Positions 10,346 to 18,396 of a stretch of DNA of 64,000 nucleotides are shown here, piece by piece. Under the pieces are notes generated by a model that was not told the origin of the DNA, made no database searches, and worked only from the letters and a program-made list of their open reading frames with translations. Position 1 is the first letter of the stretch. Each line of letters begins with the position of its first letter. This DNA comes from CAVRQM01 sp965246915 (GTDB taxonomy: Bacteria > Pseudomonadota > Alphaproteobacteria > Acetobacterales > Acetobacteraceae), in NCBI GenBank assembly GCA_965246915.1, contig CBDFGB010000033.1:62001-126000 (forward strand). The letters run 5' to 3'. The translations under genes were made by a program, and so were the position numbers.

Positions 10346-11068
10346 TCAGTACATGTGCTGGCCGCCGTTGATCGATAGCGTCGAGCCGGTGATGAAGTCG
10401 GCGTCGTCGGCGGTGAGGAACAGTACGCCACGGGCAATGTCTTCGGCGTGACCGAGCCGGCCCACGGGAATGCGGGCGATGATCTTCTGCAGCACGTCGG
10501 GCGGCACGGCGCGGACCATCTCGGTGTCGACATAGCCAGGAGCGATCGCGTTGCAGGTGATGCCGAACCGCGCCCCCTCCTGCGCCAGCGCCTTGGTGAA
10601 GCCGTGGATCCCCGATTTCGCGGCGGCGTAGTTGACCTGGCCGTACTGGCCGGCCTGGCCGTTGATGCTGCCGATGTTGACGATGCGGCCAAACTTCGCC
10701 GCGCGCATCGCATCGAATGTCAACTTGCACAGGTTGAAGCAACTGCCGAGATTGGTGTCGATGACCGCGTCCCACATGTCGCGCGACAGCTTCGCGATCG
10801 TGGCGTCGCGGGTGATGCCCGCGTTGTTGACCAGGATCTCGACCGGCCCCTGCCCGGCGGCGATGGCGGCGACGGCCGCCGCGCAGGCGTCGAAATCGCC
10901 CGCGTCGAATTTTCGCACCACGATTCCGGTCTCGTCATGGAAGGCCTGGGCTGCGGCGTCGTTGCCGGCATAGCTGGCGACCACGGTGCGCCCGGCGGCC
11001 TGCAGGTGCCGGCTGATGGCCGCCCCGATGCCGCGCGTGCCACCCGTGACGAGGGCTACCTTGCTCAT
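10346..11068 (-). CDS. phaB: Acetoacetyl-CoA reductase
   Basis: NADPH-dependent SDR of 240 residues that reduces acetoacetyl-CoA to (R)-3-hydroxybutyryl-CoA, the PHB monomer. It shows the cofactor loop TGGTRGIG, the NNAG motif, catalytic YAAAK within GQVNYAAAKSG, and the family-typical NIGSINGQAGQYGQ. It ends in GGQHMY, like other PhaB proteins. It stands apart from phaA, separated by an exporter and a GNAT gene. Its start codon sits next to a long inverted repeat (11071-11105) that could fold around the AAGGGAG ribosome-binding site. Confidence 0.95.
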   Translation of the reverse strand: MSKVALVTGGTRGIGAAISRHLQAAGRTVVASYAGNDAAAQAFHDETGIVVRKFDAGDFDACAAAVAAIAAGQGPVEILVNNAGITRDATIAKLSRDMWDAVIDTNLGSCFNLCKLTFDAMRAAKFGRIVNIGSINGQAGQYGQVNYAAAKSGIHGFTKALAQEGARFGITCNAIAPGYVDTEMVRAVPPDVLQKIIARIPVGRLGHAEDIARGVLFLTADDADFITGSTLSINGGQHMY

Positions 11069-11070
11069 GA

Positions 11071-11105
11071 CGTTTTCTCCCTTGGTCGAGCCTCGACCGA
11101 AAACG
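11071..11105 (-). promoter_or_regulatory. Inverted repeat enclosing the phaB ribosome-binding site
   Basis: Read on the phaB strand: CGTTTTC and GGTCGAG, one G, CTCGACC, then AAGGGA, then GAAAACG ending two bases before the ATG. GGTCGAG/CTCGACC and CGTTTTC/GAAAACG are both perfect 7-base complements, so RNA could form a two-part stem with the Shine-Dalgarno bases bulged from it. A translational control role is inferred. Confidence 0.45.
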
Positions 11106-11130
11106 ATAGCCGCCGTGTCGCGGCGCGTCG

Positions 11131-11892
11131 ATGATGGCGCCCGGGCTCGCGGCGGGGCTGTTTGCCGCCGGGTTCGTCGGGGGCGCCATGAACGCGGTGG
11201 CGGGCGGCGGGTCGTTCGCGGTCTTCCCCGCGTTGGTCGCGGCCGGTCTGCCGAGCCGGATCGCCAACGCCTCGACGACGGTCGCCTTGCTGCCAGGGGG
11301 CCTGGCCAGCGTCTGGGCGTGGCGCCGCGACATCGCGTCGGTCGGGCCGGCTGGATTGTGGGCGATGGCGGCGGTCAGCTTCGCCGGCGGCGCGGCGGGT
11401 GCCGGCCTTCTTCTGGCGACGCCCGCCACGCTGTTCGATCGCGTGGTGCCCTGGCTGCTGCTGTTCGCGACCGTGCTGCTTGCCCTGGGCGACCGGCCGC
11501 GACGGGCGATGGAACGGCTCGACTGGCGGATCGGGCCGGCGGCCACGCTCGCGATTCAAGGCGTGCTGGCGGTCTATGGCGGCTATTTCGGTGGCGCTGT
11601 CGGGCTGATGATGCTGGCGGTCTGGGGCCTGGTCGCGCGGTCGCCGATGAAGACCCAGCTGCCGGCGCGCACCGTCATGGTCTGCACGGCGAATGCGGCC
11701 GCGGCGATCGGCTTTGCGGCGCTCTCGGTGGTCGCGTGGGTCCCGACCCTGGTGGTCCTCGCCGGCGGGCTGGCCGGCGGTTACGGCGGCGCGAGGCTGG
11801 TCCGCCGACTGCCGCCCCGATTGATCCGCGTCGCGGTGCTGACGGTCTGCGTCGTCACGACCGCCACGTTCTTTGTCCGCGCCTATCGCTGA
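11131..11892 (+). CDS. TauE/SafE-family permease
   Basis: Integral membrane protein of 253 residues made almost entirely of hydrophobic helices (about eight). It carries the family's N-terminal GxxGG(x)NAVAGGGS-like loop (FVGGAMNAVAGGGS) and a second half repeating it with GVLAVYGGYFGGAVG. The family exports sulfite, sulfonates or other organic anions. It is embedded between phaB and the phaCA block but on the other strand, and its 3' end overlaps the GNAT gene by ten bases. The substrate is unknown. Confidence 0.9.
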   Translation: MMAPGLAAGLFAAGFVGGAMNAVAGGGSFAVFPALVAAGLPSRIANASTTVALLPGGLASVWAWRRDIASVGPAGLWAMAAVSFAGGAAGAGLLLATPATLFDRVVPWLLLFATVLLALGDRPRRAMERLDWRIGPAATLAIQGVLAVYGGYFGGAVGLMMLAVWGLVARSPMKTQLPARTVMVCTANAAAAIGFAALSVVAWVPTLVVLAGGLAGGYGGARLVRRLPPRLIRVAVLTVCVVTTATFFVRAYR

Positions 11893-12407
11893 GGCGATAG
11901 GTCGAACGAGCGCGTCCAGCGTTCCTCAACCAGATCGTGGCCATAGAGCGACATCGCCTCCTCGCGATCGCGGATGAAGCCGGCGCGCGCGTAGAGTTCC
12001 CGGGCGACGGTCAGCACCGAGAAGGTGAACAGGATCATCGACCGGTAGCCGGCGGCCCGTCCGAACTCCACCGCCTCGGCGACCAGCCGGCGACCGAGGC
12101 CGCGCCCGCGCGCCGCAGGGTCGACCACGAGAAAGCGGAGCTGCGCGGTCGATTCATCGCGTGGCACCACGAAGACGCTGCCGAGCCTATCGGTCCCGGC
12201 GACCGCGATCCGACACGCGCAACGATCCGCATCCCAATCCCGCGCGGCGGCCCCCAGGTCGAGCGCCACCTTCGCATCGAACGCGGGACCCCAGCCATAC
12301 TCGCGCGCATAGATCTCCCCGTGGGCCGTGACGACCCAGCCGAGATCGCCCGGGCCGAGGTGCCGTCGCAGATCGATCGCGGTCGCGGCCGCTACCGCTC
12401 CAGGCAC
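11883..12407 (-). CDS. GNAT-family N-acetyltransferase
   Basis: About 174 residues. The GNAT acetyl-CoA loop is FLVVDPAARGRGLGRRLV, followed by the beta-bulge region GYRSMILFTF and the C-terminal ARELYARAGF. The N-terminal HLGPGDLGWVVTAHGEIYAREYGW is typical of GNAT domains fused to MarR regulators, here without the MarR part. GTG 12407 is preferred because the ATG at 12437 would lie 46 bases inside phaA. It overlaps the phaA end, so it is probably translated from the phaA transcript. Substrate unknown. Confidence 0.8.
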   Translation of the reverse strand: MPGAVAAATAIDLRRHLGPGDLGWVVTAHGEIYAREYGWGPAFDAKVALDLGAAARDWDADRCACRIAVAGTDRLGSVFVVPRDESTAQLRFLVVDPAARGRGLGRRLVAEAVEFGRAAGYRSMILFTFSVLTVARELYARAGFIRDREEAMSLYGHDLVEERWTRSFDLSPQR

Positions 12408-13561
12408 ATCGCCACTCCCATGCCGCCACCGATGCACAGCGTCGCCAGACCCTTATGGGCGTCGCGCCGGCCCATTTCGTGCAGCAACGTGGTCAGGATC
12501 CGGGCACCCGAAGCGCCGATCGGATGGCCGATCGCGATCGCCCCGCCGTTGACATTGACCCGGGCCACGTCCCAGCCGAGGTCCTTGTTGACCGCGCAGG
12601 CCTGGGCCGCGAAAGCCTCGTTGGCCTCGATCAGGTCGAGGTCGTCAGGGCGCCATCCGGCACGCTCCAGCGCCTTGCGGCTGGCGGGAATGGGGCCGGT
12701 GCCCATGAGCGCCGGATCGACGCCCGCCGTGGCGAAGCTCGCGATACGGGCAAGCGGCGTGAGGCCGCGCCGCCGCGCCTCCTCAGCGGACATGACGACG
12801 AGGGCGGCTGCACCATCGTTGAGGCCGCTCGCGTTGCCAGCGGTCACCGTCCCATCCTTGGAGAAGGCAGGCCGGAGCTTGGCCATGCCCTCGGCGCTGC
12901 TGTCGTGGCGGATGTATTCGTCGTCCGCGACCACCGTGTCGCCCTTGCGCCCCTTCACGGTAACGGGCGCGATCTCGTCCTTGAACTTGCCGGCTTTCTG
13001 AGCCGCACTCGCCTTCTGCTGGCTGCCGAGCGCCAGCGCGTCCTGATCCTCGCGCGTGACCTGCGCGGCGCGCGCCACGTTCTCGGCGGTCGTCCCCATG
13101 TGATAGCCGTGGAAGGCGTCCCACAAGCCATCCTTGATCATCGTATCGGTGAGGCCGAGGTCGCCCATCTTCACGCCGGACCGCAGATGCGCCGCGTGCT
13201 GCGACTGGCTCATGCTCTCCTGCCCGCCGGCCACCACGATGGCGCTCTCGCCGGAGCGAACCTGCTGTGCCGCGAGGGCCACGGCGCGCAGTCCGGAACC
13301 GCAGACCTGGTTGATGCCGAACGCGGTGCGTCCGTCCGGCACGCCCGCGGCGCGTGCGGCCTGCCGTGCCGGATTCATGCCCTGACCGGCCGTCAGGACC
13401 TGACCGAGAATCACCTCGTCGACATCCTCCGCCTCAAGTCCGGCCCGAGCCAGGGCCGCCTGAATCGCCAGCGCCCCGAGGGCATGCGCGTGCAGGCTCG
13501 ACAGCCCACCGTTGAAACTGCCGACCGGCGTTCGGGCGGCCGCGACGATGACGATGTCCAT
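12392..13561 (-). CDS. phaA: Acetyl-CoA acetyltransferase (beta-ketothiolase)
   Basis: Biosynthetic thiolase of 389 residues condensing two acetyl-CoA to acetoacetyl-CoA. The nucleophilic Cys lies in NQVCGSGLRAV, the His-containing loop in GHPIGASGAR, and the second active-site Cys in CIGGGMG near the end. NEAFAAQA is also present. The gene follows the PhaC-like gene after 78 bases on the same strand and precedes the GNAT gene, giving a phaE-like/phaC/phaA block. With phaB nearby it supplies monomer for PHB. Confidence 0.97.
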   Translation of the reverse strand: MDIVIVAAARTPVGSFNGGLSSLHAHALGALAIQAALARAGLEAEDVDEVILGQVLTAGQGMNPARQAARAAGVPDGRTAFGINQVCGSGLRAVALAAQQVRSGESAIVVAGGQESMSQSQHAAHLRSGVKMGDLGLTDTMIKDGLWDAFHGYHMGTTAENVARAAQVTREDQDALALGSQQKASAAQKAGKFKDEIAPVTVKGRKGDTVVADDEYIRHDSSAEGMAKLRPAFSKDGTVTAGNASGLNDGAAALVVMSAEEARRRGLTPLARIASFATAGVDPALMGTGPIPASRKALERAGWRPDDLDLIEANEAFAAQACAVNKDLGWDVARVNVNGGAIAIGHPIGASGARILTTLLHEMGRRDAHKGLATLCIGGGMGVAMCLER

Positions 13562-13639
13562 GTTCTTGTCTCTCCCGGTATGCCGCTTAGTTGGGGGCGG
13601 GTGGTGCCTGGTGCCAAGCCGAGTTGTCTCGCCTCTGCC

Positions 13640-14623
13640 CTACGGCGTACGCAGCCATTCGAGCAGGCTGTTCCAGAGACCGGCTTGGGCGCCGCTGCCT
13701 GTGACCATGCCAATATGGCCCGCCGCCATCGATTCCACCCGTGCGCCGGCGATGCGTCCCGCCAAGGCGCCGGCCGAGGCGGGCGGCACGATGCGGTCGC
13801 GGTCCGGGAGCGCCACGTACACCGGGCACGCCAGCGCCTCCGGGCGCACGATGGCGCCGGCCACGCGCCAGTCGTTCCGGGCCGGCGTGTTCGCGCCATA
13901 CCAGCCCCCGAGACATTCGCGAGCGACCGGCGCCGCAAGCGGCACGCCATCGTTCAGCCAATCCTCCAGTGCCACGAACCGCCGGGCTCGCTCGCTGTTC
14001 GGATCCACATCGGCGAAAGCCCGGTAGCGTTCGGCGACGCCGCCGCCCTCGGCCAGCGCGAAAAGGCTCTGAAGCGCATCGACCGGAAGCGTCCCGCCGG
14101 CCAGCATCAGAGGTTCGAGCGCCGGGAGAGCGGCCCTCACCCAGGCCGCGAGGCCGTCGTTCGCGGCGTGAAAGTCCCACGGGGTGGCAAGCAGAGCGAG
14201 CCTGGTCACACGGTCCGGTCTGCGCACCGCCGCCGCGAGCGCCAGCAACCCGCCCATGCAGTAGCCGACGAGGACGACCGGGCCGCCGACCGCGGCGATG
14301 GCGCGCTCCAGCCGTCCCGCGATGTAGTCGGTCAGGGTAAAACCGCGTTCGACGGTGCCCGGCCATCCCCAGTCGAGCAGAAGCGGCCGCACTCCACGTG
14401 CCGCGAGCCATCGCATCATCGAGCGTTCATGCGTCAGATCGAGGATGTATGCGCGGTTGATGAGGCTGGGTACGAACAGGACGGCCGGCCCGTCGCCACC
14501 GAAATCGACCACTTGGCTGCCGCCTTCGCTCCAGACGGGCGGGGGCTCGGGCAGGTCGCGCGACCACGGGTGACGGCGGTAGGCCGCGATCCCGGCGATC
14601 AGCCGCGGATCGCTCGACAGCAC
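13640..14623 (-). CDS. phaC: Compact PhaC-like polyhydroxyalkanoate synthase
   Basis: Alpha/beta-hydrolase of about 327 residues. It has the synthase nucleophile motif GYCMGG, with Cys instead of the lipase Ser, the acid in LPDRDRIVP and the His in AAGHIGMVTG, the complete PhaC triad. The length is close to class III PhaC (about 350) and far below class I (about 580). GTG 14623 lies one base after the stop of the upstream partner gene, which fixes the start; the longer upstream frame only shadows that gene. Its place before phaA and beside phaR supports a PHB role. A PhaC-related depolymerase is possible but less likely given the Cys nucleophile. Confidence 0.8.
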   Translation of the reverse strand: MLSSDPRLIAGIAAYRRHPWSRDLPEPPPVWSEGGSQVVDFGGDGPAVLFVPSLINRAYILDLTHERSMMRWLAARGVRPLLLDWGWPGTVERGFTLTDYIAGRLERAIAAVGGPVVLVGYCMGGLLALAAAVRRPDRVTRLALLATPWDFHAANDGLAAWVRAALPALEPLMLAGGTLPVDALQSLFALAEGGGVAERYRAFADVDPNSERARRFVALEDWLNDGVPLAAPVARECLGGWYGANTPARNDWRVAGAIVRPEALACPVYVALPDRDRIVPPASAGALAGRIAGARVESMAAGHIGMVTGSGAQAGLWNSLLEWLRTP

Positions 14624-14624
14624 A

Positions 14625-14975
14625 TCAGGCGGAGTTGGCCCGACGCCCCATGCCGCGCCCGGAAAGGCTGTCCAGGCGTCGCTCCAGCTCGGTGATCCGA
14701 CGCTCGATGTCCGCGTCGGATGCGCCAGCAGCAGATGCAGGAGCAGCGGACGCGGACCGCGCCGTCGCATTGGCTGCGGCGGAGTTCCCGCGCTGCGCTC
14801 GCTCATGGGCGCGAAACGCATCGTGGGCCGTGAACCATGCTTCCAGCATAGCCGCCATCGTCTCCGATGCTTCGGGATCGGCGGCGAGCGCGGCCAGCTC
14901 GCTCTGCCAGATCGTCACCCAGTCGGCCGCAAGCGCCGCCGCCGCATCGGAAGAAAAAGTCGTGTCGGGGTGCAT
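14625..14975 (-). CDS. Small PhaE/phasin-like partner of PhaC
   Basis: A 116-residue soluble protein. The first half (DWVTIWQSELAALAADPEAS, then LEAWFTAHDAF) is Trp- and Ala-rich helix. An Ala/Ser-rich linker is followed by a C-terminal coiled coil (DADIERRITELERRLDSL). Class III synthases need a PhaE subunit with helical and coiled-coil parts, but PhaE is about three times longer, so this may be a minimal PhaE or a phasin-like granule protein. It is translated just before phaC with a one-base gap. Assignment rests on position and shape, not on a clear signature. Confidence 0.55.
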   Translation of the reverse strand: MHPDTTFSSDAAAALAADWVTIWQSELAALAADPEASETMAAMLEAWFTAHDAFRAHERAQRGNSAAANATARSASAAPASAAGASDADIERRITELERRLDSLSGRGMGRRANSA

Positions 14976-14997
14976 GGGTTTTGTTTGCCGCAGTGCC

Positions 14998-15023
14998 GCA
15001 TGATACCTTGATGACCATCATGC
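14998..15023. promoter_or_regulatory. Inverted repeat between the phaC unit and phaR
   Basis: GCATGAT, 12 bases, ATCATGC: perfect 7-base arms in the 62-base divergent gap, with a direct repeat of GCCGCA (14987-14992 and 14995-15000) beside it. PhaR-family proteins bind TGC-rich sites and repress their own gene, so this is a reasonable candidate operator for both directions. Confidence 0.45.
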
Positions 15024-15037
15024 CGTAAGGGGAGCCG

Positions 15038-15715
15038 ATGTCGCAGTCCACGGAGGACACCACCGGGCTGCCGGGACCATCCCGGGAGCCGGCCGCCGCC
15101 GGCAATCCACCGGTCGTGGTGAAGAAATACGCCAATCGCCGCCTGTACAATACCGAGAGTTCCAGTTACATCACGCTCGACACGCTGGCGGACATGGTCC
15201 GGCACGGCCGCGATTTCGTGGTCTACGATGCCAAGACTGCGGAGGACATCACCAGAAGCGTGCTGACGCAGATCATCGTCGAGGAAGAAAGCAAAGGCCG
15301 GGCGCTGCTGCCGACCGCCTTCCTGCGCCAGCTGATCGGCTTCTACGGCGACAGCATGCAAACGCTCGTCCCCAAATACCTCGAGCAGGCCATGGCGAGT
15401 TTTGCCCGGCAGCAGGAGAGCGTGCGGGTCGCGATGCAGAGCACAATCGGCAATTTCCTCCCGTTCGGCATCGAGGAAGTAAGCCGTCAGAACATGGCTA
15501 TGATGGAACGGGCGATGACCCTGTTCTCGCCATTCTCGCATCGCGAAGGCGAGGACAAAGCGCACGAACCGACAGAAACCGCCTCGCCCCATGAGAGCGA
15601 AGTCGTCGCGCTGCGCGCCGAAGTGGAGGCGCTTCGCCATGCCCTTGCACAGCGTCGAGACACTTCGCCACCCGCGCAGCCGTCCCCGAAAGTCGGCGAC
15701 AAGCCGCAGCCTTGA
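15038..15715 (+). CDS. phaR: Polyhydroxyalkanoate synthesis repressor PhaR
   Basis: Transcriptional regulator of 225 residues. The N-terminal PHB/PHA accumulation DNA-binding domain reads VVKKYANRRLYNTESSSYIT and LADMVRHGRDFVVYDAKT. It is followed by the PHB-associated domain (LTQIIVEEESKGRALLP, then FLRQLIGFYGDSMQ) and a low-complexity acidic tail. PhaR senses polymer and derepresses phasin genes and its own gene. A GGGGAG ribosome-binding site lies six bases before ATG. It is divergent from the phaC unit across a 62-base gap containing a possible operator. Confidence 0.96.
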   Translation: MSQSTEDTTGLPGPSREPAAAGNPPVVVKKYANRRLYNTESSSYITLDTLADMVRHGRDFVVYDAKTAEDITRSVLTQIIVEEESKGRALLPTAFLRQLIGFYGDSMQTLVPKYLEQAMASFARQQESVRVAMQSTIGNFLPFGIEEVSRQNMAMMERAMTLFSPFSHREGEDKAHEPTETASPHESEVVALRAEVEALRHALAQRRDTSPPAQPSPKVGDKPQP

Positions 15716-15718
15716 CCG

Positions 15719-16435
15719 CTACGCGGCGGCTCGGCCACCTTCGGGGTCGAGCCGGTAGCCGCCGCCCTCGGTGACCAAGAGTCGGGCGTTCGACGGGTCC
15801 GGCTCGATCTTCTGCCGCAGCCGATAGATATGGGTTTCCAGCGTGTGGGTCGTGACGGCGGAGTTGTATCCCCAAACCTCGTTCAGAAGGACCTGCCGCG
15901 CGACCGGGCGCGTGCCCGCCCGGTAGAGAAACTTGAGGATCGCCGCTTCTTTTTCGGTCAAACGAATGCGGCGGTTGCGAGCCGGCTCCTGCAACAGCTT
16001 GACAGACGGACGGAACGTATAAGGACCGATCGTGAAAACCGCGTCCTCGCTGTTTTCAAAGATCCGCAGTTGCGCGCGCAGGCGCGCCAGCAATTCCCCG
16101 AGACGGAACGGTTTGGCGATGTAGTCGTTCGCGCCGGCGTTCAGCCCGCGCACCACATCGGCCTCCTCGTCGGAACCGGTCAGGATGATGATCGGCACCT
16201 TGACGCCATTGCGGCGCAACCGAGCGCAGAGATCCCGCCCGTCTCCGTCCGGGAGTCCGACGTCGAGAATGATAGCGTCGTAGCGAGAGTCGCGGGCCAC
16301 CAGTAGGTTCTCGGCCGCTCCGGCGGTCGCCGCGAGGGTGGCCTCGAACTCGCCGTCGACCGCGAACTGTTCGGCCAACGTGGCGCACAGCGCATCGTCG
16401 TCATCCACGACAAGGATAGGGCGCTCACCCGCCAT
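15719..16435 (-). CDS. OmpR/PhoB-type response regulator
   Basis: About 238 residues. The receiver domain has the acidic pair in VVDDDDAL, the phospho-acceptor Asp in IILDVGLPDGDG, the Thr of ILTGSD and the Lys of YIAKPF. The C-terminal winged helix (residues about 140-235) has the OmpR recognition-helix text VTTHTLETHIYRLRQKIE and TEGGGYRL. No histidine kinase is adjacent, so the partner is encoded elsewhere. ATG 16435 (MAGERP) is preferred over 16465. It ends three bases after phaR on the opposite strand. Confidence 0.93.
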   Translation of the reverse strand: MAGERPILVVDDDDALCATLAEQFAVDGEFEATLAATAGAAENLLVARDSRYDAIILDVGLPDGDGRDLCARLRRNGVKVPIIILTGSDEEADVVRGLNAGANDYIAKPFRLGELLARLRAQLRIFENSEDAVFTIGPYTFRPSVKLLQEPARNRRIRLTEKEAAILKFLYRAGTRPVARQVLLNEVWGYNSAVTTHTLETHIYRLRQKIEPDPSNARLLVTEGGGYRLDPEGGRAAA

Positions 16436-16506
16436 ACCCGACTCCTTTTTCCTGCCGCCGGCCAAGCCGGGCGCTTCGACAAACTCTCACATCATGTGGA
16501 GCGTAG

Positions 16507-16552
16507 ACAATTGTTAGTGTGCACATCGTACTCGCGACCAAACGCGTCGCGT
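16507..16552. promoter_or_regulatory. Palindromes in the response regulator/ribA divergent gap
   Basis: The 259-base gap 16436-16694 must hold both promoters. It contains the 8-base palindrome ACAATTGT (16507-16514) and ACGCG-T-CGCGT (16542-16552). Either may be a regulator site; no riboflavin-type leader could be recognised before ribA. Confidence 0.25.
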
Positions 16553-16694
16553 GTGCCAATCGACCGACGTCTGAAACTATCGACACGCACTTTTTCGTGA
16601 GGCATCGCCCGACAATCCCGGCGGGACCGCCATATCCGACGCGCGGACGACACTGTTGACCGGTCGGCGCTCTCGTGAAGAAAGCCACTCAATC

Positions 16695-17870
16695 ATGTTG
16701 ACGAACTCCTTTCTGGCGGCCGATGCCGGCACGCCCGTCTCCAACCATTCCGCGACTGGTGAGTTGCGCGACCCGTGGGGCCAGCCGTCGCCTCCTGACC
16801 ACTTCCGCGACGTCGCGCGGGCCATCACCGACCTCCGACGAGGCGGCGCGACCGTGGTCCGGGAGGGCGGTGCCGCCACGGCGTTCGCGGTCGTGGAGAC
16901 GTTGGACCCGACCGGTCTCACTCTGCTGCGCGGCTGGTCCGCCAGCCCGCTCACGCTCGTACGGCCATTGGGCAATGGCGATGGCTCGGGCGTTCCGGCC
17001 TTCGCCACTTATTCCGTCCCGCGTGAGATGTCGGCACCGGCATGGCGCGAACTCGCCGACCCGATGGGGCCACCCCGCATCGCGAACAGCCCCATGCCGG
17101 ACGCGTATGCCGCGTGCATCATGCTGGCAAAGCTCGCCGGCCTTCTGCCGATTTTGGCCGCGGCGCAGATCGGGAGCGAGGGCGTCGCGCGCGCCCGGCG
17201 TTCCGGCGCCATCGTCGTCGACGCCTCCGACATCGCCGCCATGCGGGCATCGGGCGCACGGCTGGAGCGGGTGGGCGAGGCGCGGATCCCGCTCGAGGAC
17301 GCCGCCGACGGGCGCCTGGTCGCCTTCCGCAATCCCGAGTCAGGCGTCCAGCATTTGGCGATCGTCATCGGCGAACCAGAGCGGGAAGGCCAGGCCGGAC
17401 GCGCCCCGCTGGTCCGCCCCCCGTTGGTCCGCCTGCATTCCGAGTGCTTCACGGGCGACGTCCTGGGCAGCCTGCGGTGCGACTGCGGCCCGCAATTGCG
17501 CGACGCGATGCGCCGGATGGCCAGCGAGGGGGCTGGCATCATCCTCTATCTCGCGCAGGAAGGCCGGGGTATCGGTTTGCTGAACAAGCTGCGCAGCTAC
17601 GCGCTACAGGATCGTGGTCTGGACACGCTCGATGCGAACACGGCGCTCGGGTTCGCGCCCGATGAGCGGGATTTCGCAGTGGCCGCCACCATGCTGCGCT
17701 CGCTCGGCGTCGTGCGCGCTCGTCTGCTCACCAACAATCCCGAAAAGCTCGCCGCGCTCGCCAAGCACGGGATCGAGGTGGAGCGTGCGTCTCTGCTGGT
17801 CGCGGCCAACGGGCTGAACGACGGCTACCTGGCGACGAAAGCCGCGCGGTTCGGTCATCTGCCGGCCTGA
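16695..17870 (+). CDS. ribA: GTP cyclohydrolase II with degenerate N-terminal domain
   Basis: Catalyses the first step of riboflavin synthesis from GTP. The C-terminal half (from about residue 215) is a full RibA domain: zinc cysteines in HSECFTGDVLGSLRCDCGPQ, the GTP loop QEGRGIGLLNKLRSYALQD, and LTNNPEKLAAL. The N-terminal about 190 residues occupy the place of the RibB (DHBP synthase) domain of RibBA proteins, but I do not see RibB's acidic catalytic motifs, so this half is probably non-catalytic. ATG 16695 is chosen over 16656. It is monocistronic. Confidence 0.92.
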   Translation: MLTNSFLAADAGTPVSNHSATGELRDPWGQPSPPDHFRDVARAITDLRRGGATVVREGGAATAFAVVETLDPTGLTLLRGWSASPLTLVRPLGNGDGSGVPAFATYSVPREMSAPAWRELADPMGPPRIANSPMPDAYAACIMLAKLAGLLPILAAAQIGSEGVARARRSGAIVVDASDIAAMRASGARLERVGEARIPLEDAADGRLVAFRNPESGVQHLAIVIGEPEREGQAGRAPLVRPPLVRLHSECFTGDVLGSLRCDCGPQLRDAMRRMASEGAGIILYLAQEGRGIGLLNKLRSYALQDRGLDTLDANTALGFAPDERDFAVAATMLRSLGVVRARLLTNNPEKLAALAKHGIEVERASLLVAANGLNDGYLATKAARFGHLPA

Positions 17871-17920
17871 CGCGGCATGCCGATTGCTGAGCAGTCGCGT
17901 CGAGTGAGCATAGGGGCACG

Positions 17921-18394
17921 ATGGCTTCGAATGGCGTGTGCGGCCCGCATGGCACGGATTGCCCTGGCCCGCCGGCGACATCCTCACAGGCTGTCGCCGT
18001 CCAGGACTGGAGTTTTGCTGCTGTCGTGAGTGCCGCCAATCCCCTGCAGTATTTGCCGGTCGTCGGCAGTATCTACCGTATCGCGACGGGTGACGCGGCG
18101 CCTGTCGGCATGCGGACCGGCGTCTCCGCCGTGGTCGGCGTCCTGACCGGCGGTCCGATCGGCCTGATCGGCAGCATCCTGGGCTCGCTGGTCGAGCACA
18201 TGTTTCATGTCGAGGACCGAATCAGGACTGCTGTCGCCGCGGATCCCGGGCCAATTTCGGCACCGACGGCCGCCGCCGGCGGTCCGGCGACCCACGCCAA
18301 GGCCGAAGCCGACCTTGGACAAATCCCGGCAGCGGCGGGCTCGGCGCGTGTCGCCGACGCTTACCGCAGCGCGAACCTTCTGGGCGCGGTCTGA
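17921..18394 (+). CDS. Small membrane-associated protein of unknown function
   Basis: A 157-residue protein. The central part SAANPLQYLPVVGSIYRIAT followed by GVSAVVGVLTGGPIGLIGSI is Gly-rich and hydrophobic and could form a hairpin in a membrane. The motif NPLQYLPVVG(S/T)IYR recurs in hypothetical proteins of Acetobacteraceae and relatives, as far as I recall. The C-terminal half is Ala-rich and polar. It ends two bases before the L,D-transpeptidase gene, so the two are co-translated and may act together at the envelope. Function unknown. Confidence 0.75.
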   Translation: MASNGVCGPHGTDCPGPPATSSQAVAVQDWSFAAVVSAANPLQYLPVVGSIYRIATGDAAPVGMRTGVSAVVGVLTGGPIGLIGSILGSLVEHMFHVEDRIRTAVAADPGPISAPTAAAGGPATHAKAEADLGQIPAAAGSARVADAYRSANLLGAV

Positions 18395-18396
18395 GC

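Noticed and set aside
12455..14695. 746-codon plus-strand frame opposite phaA and phaC
   Set aside because: Shadow frame produced by high GC; no domain or start signal.
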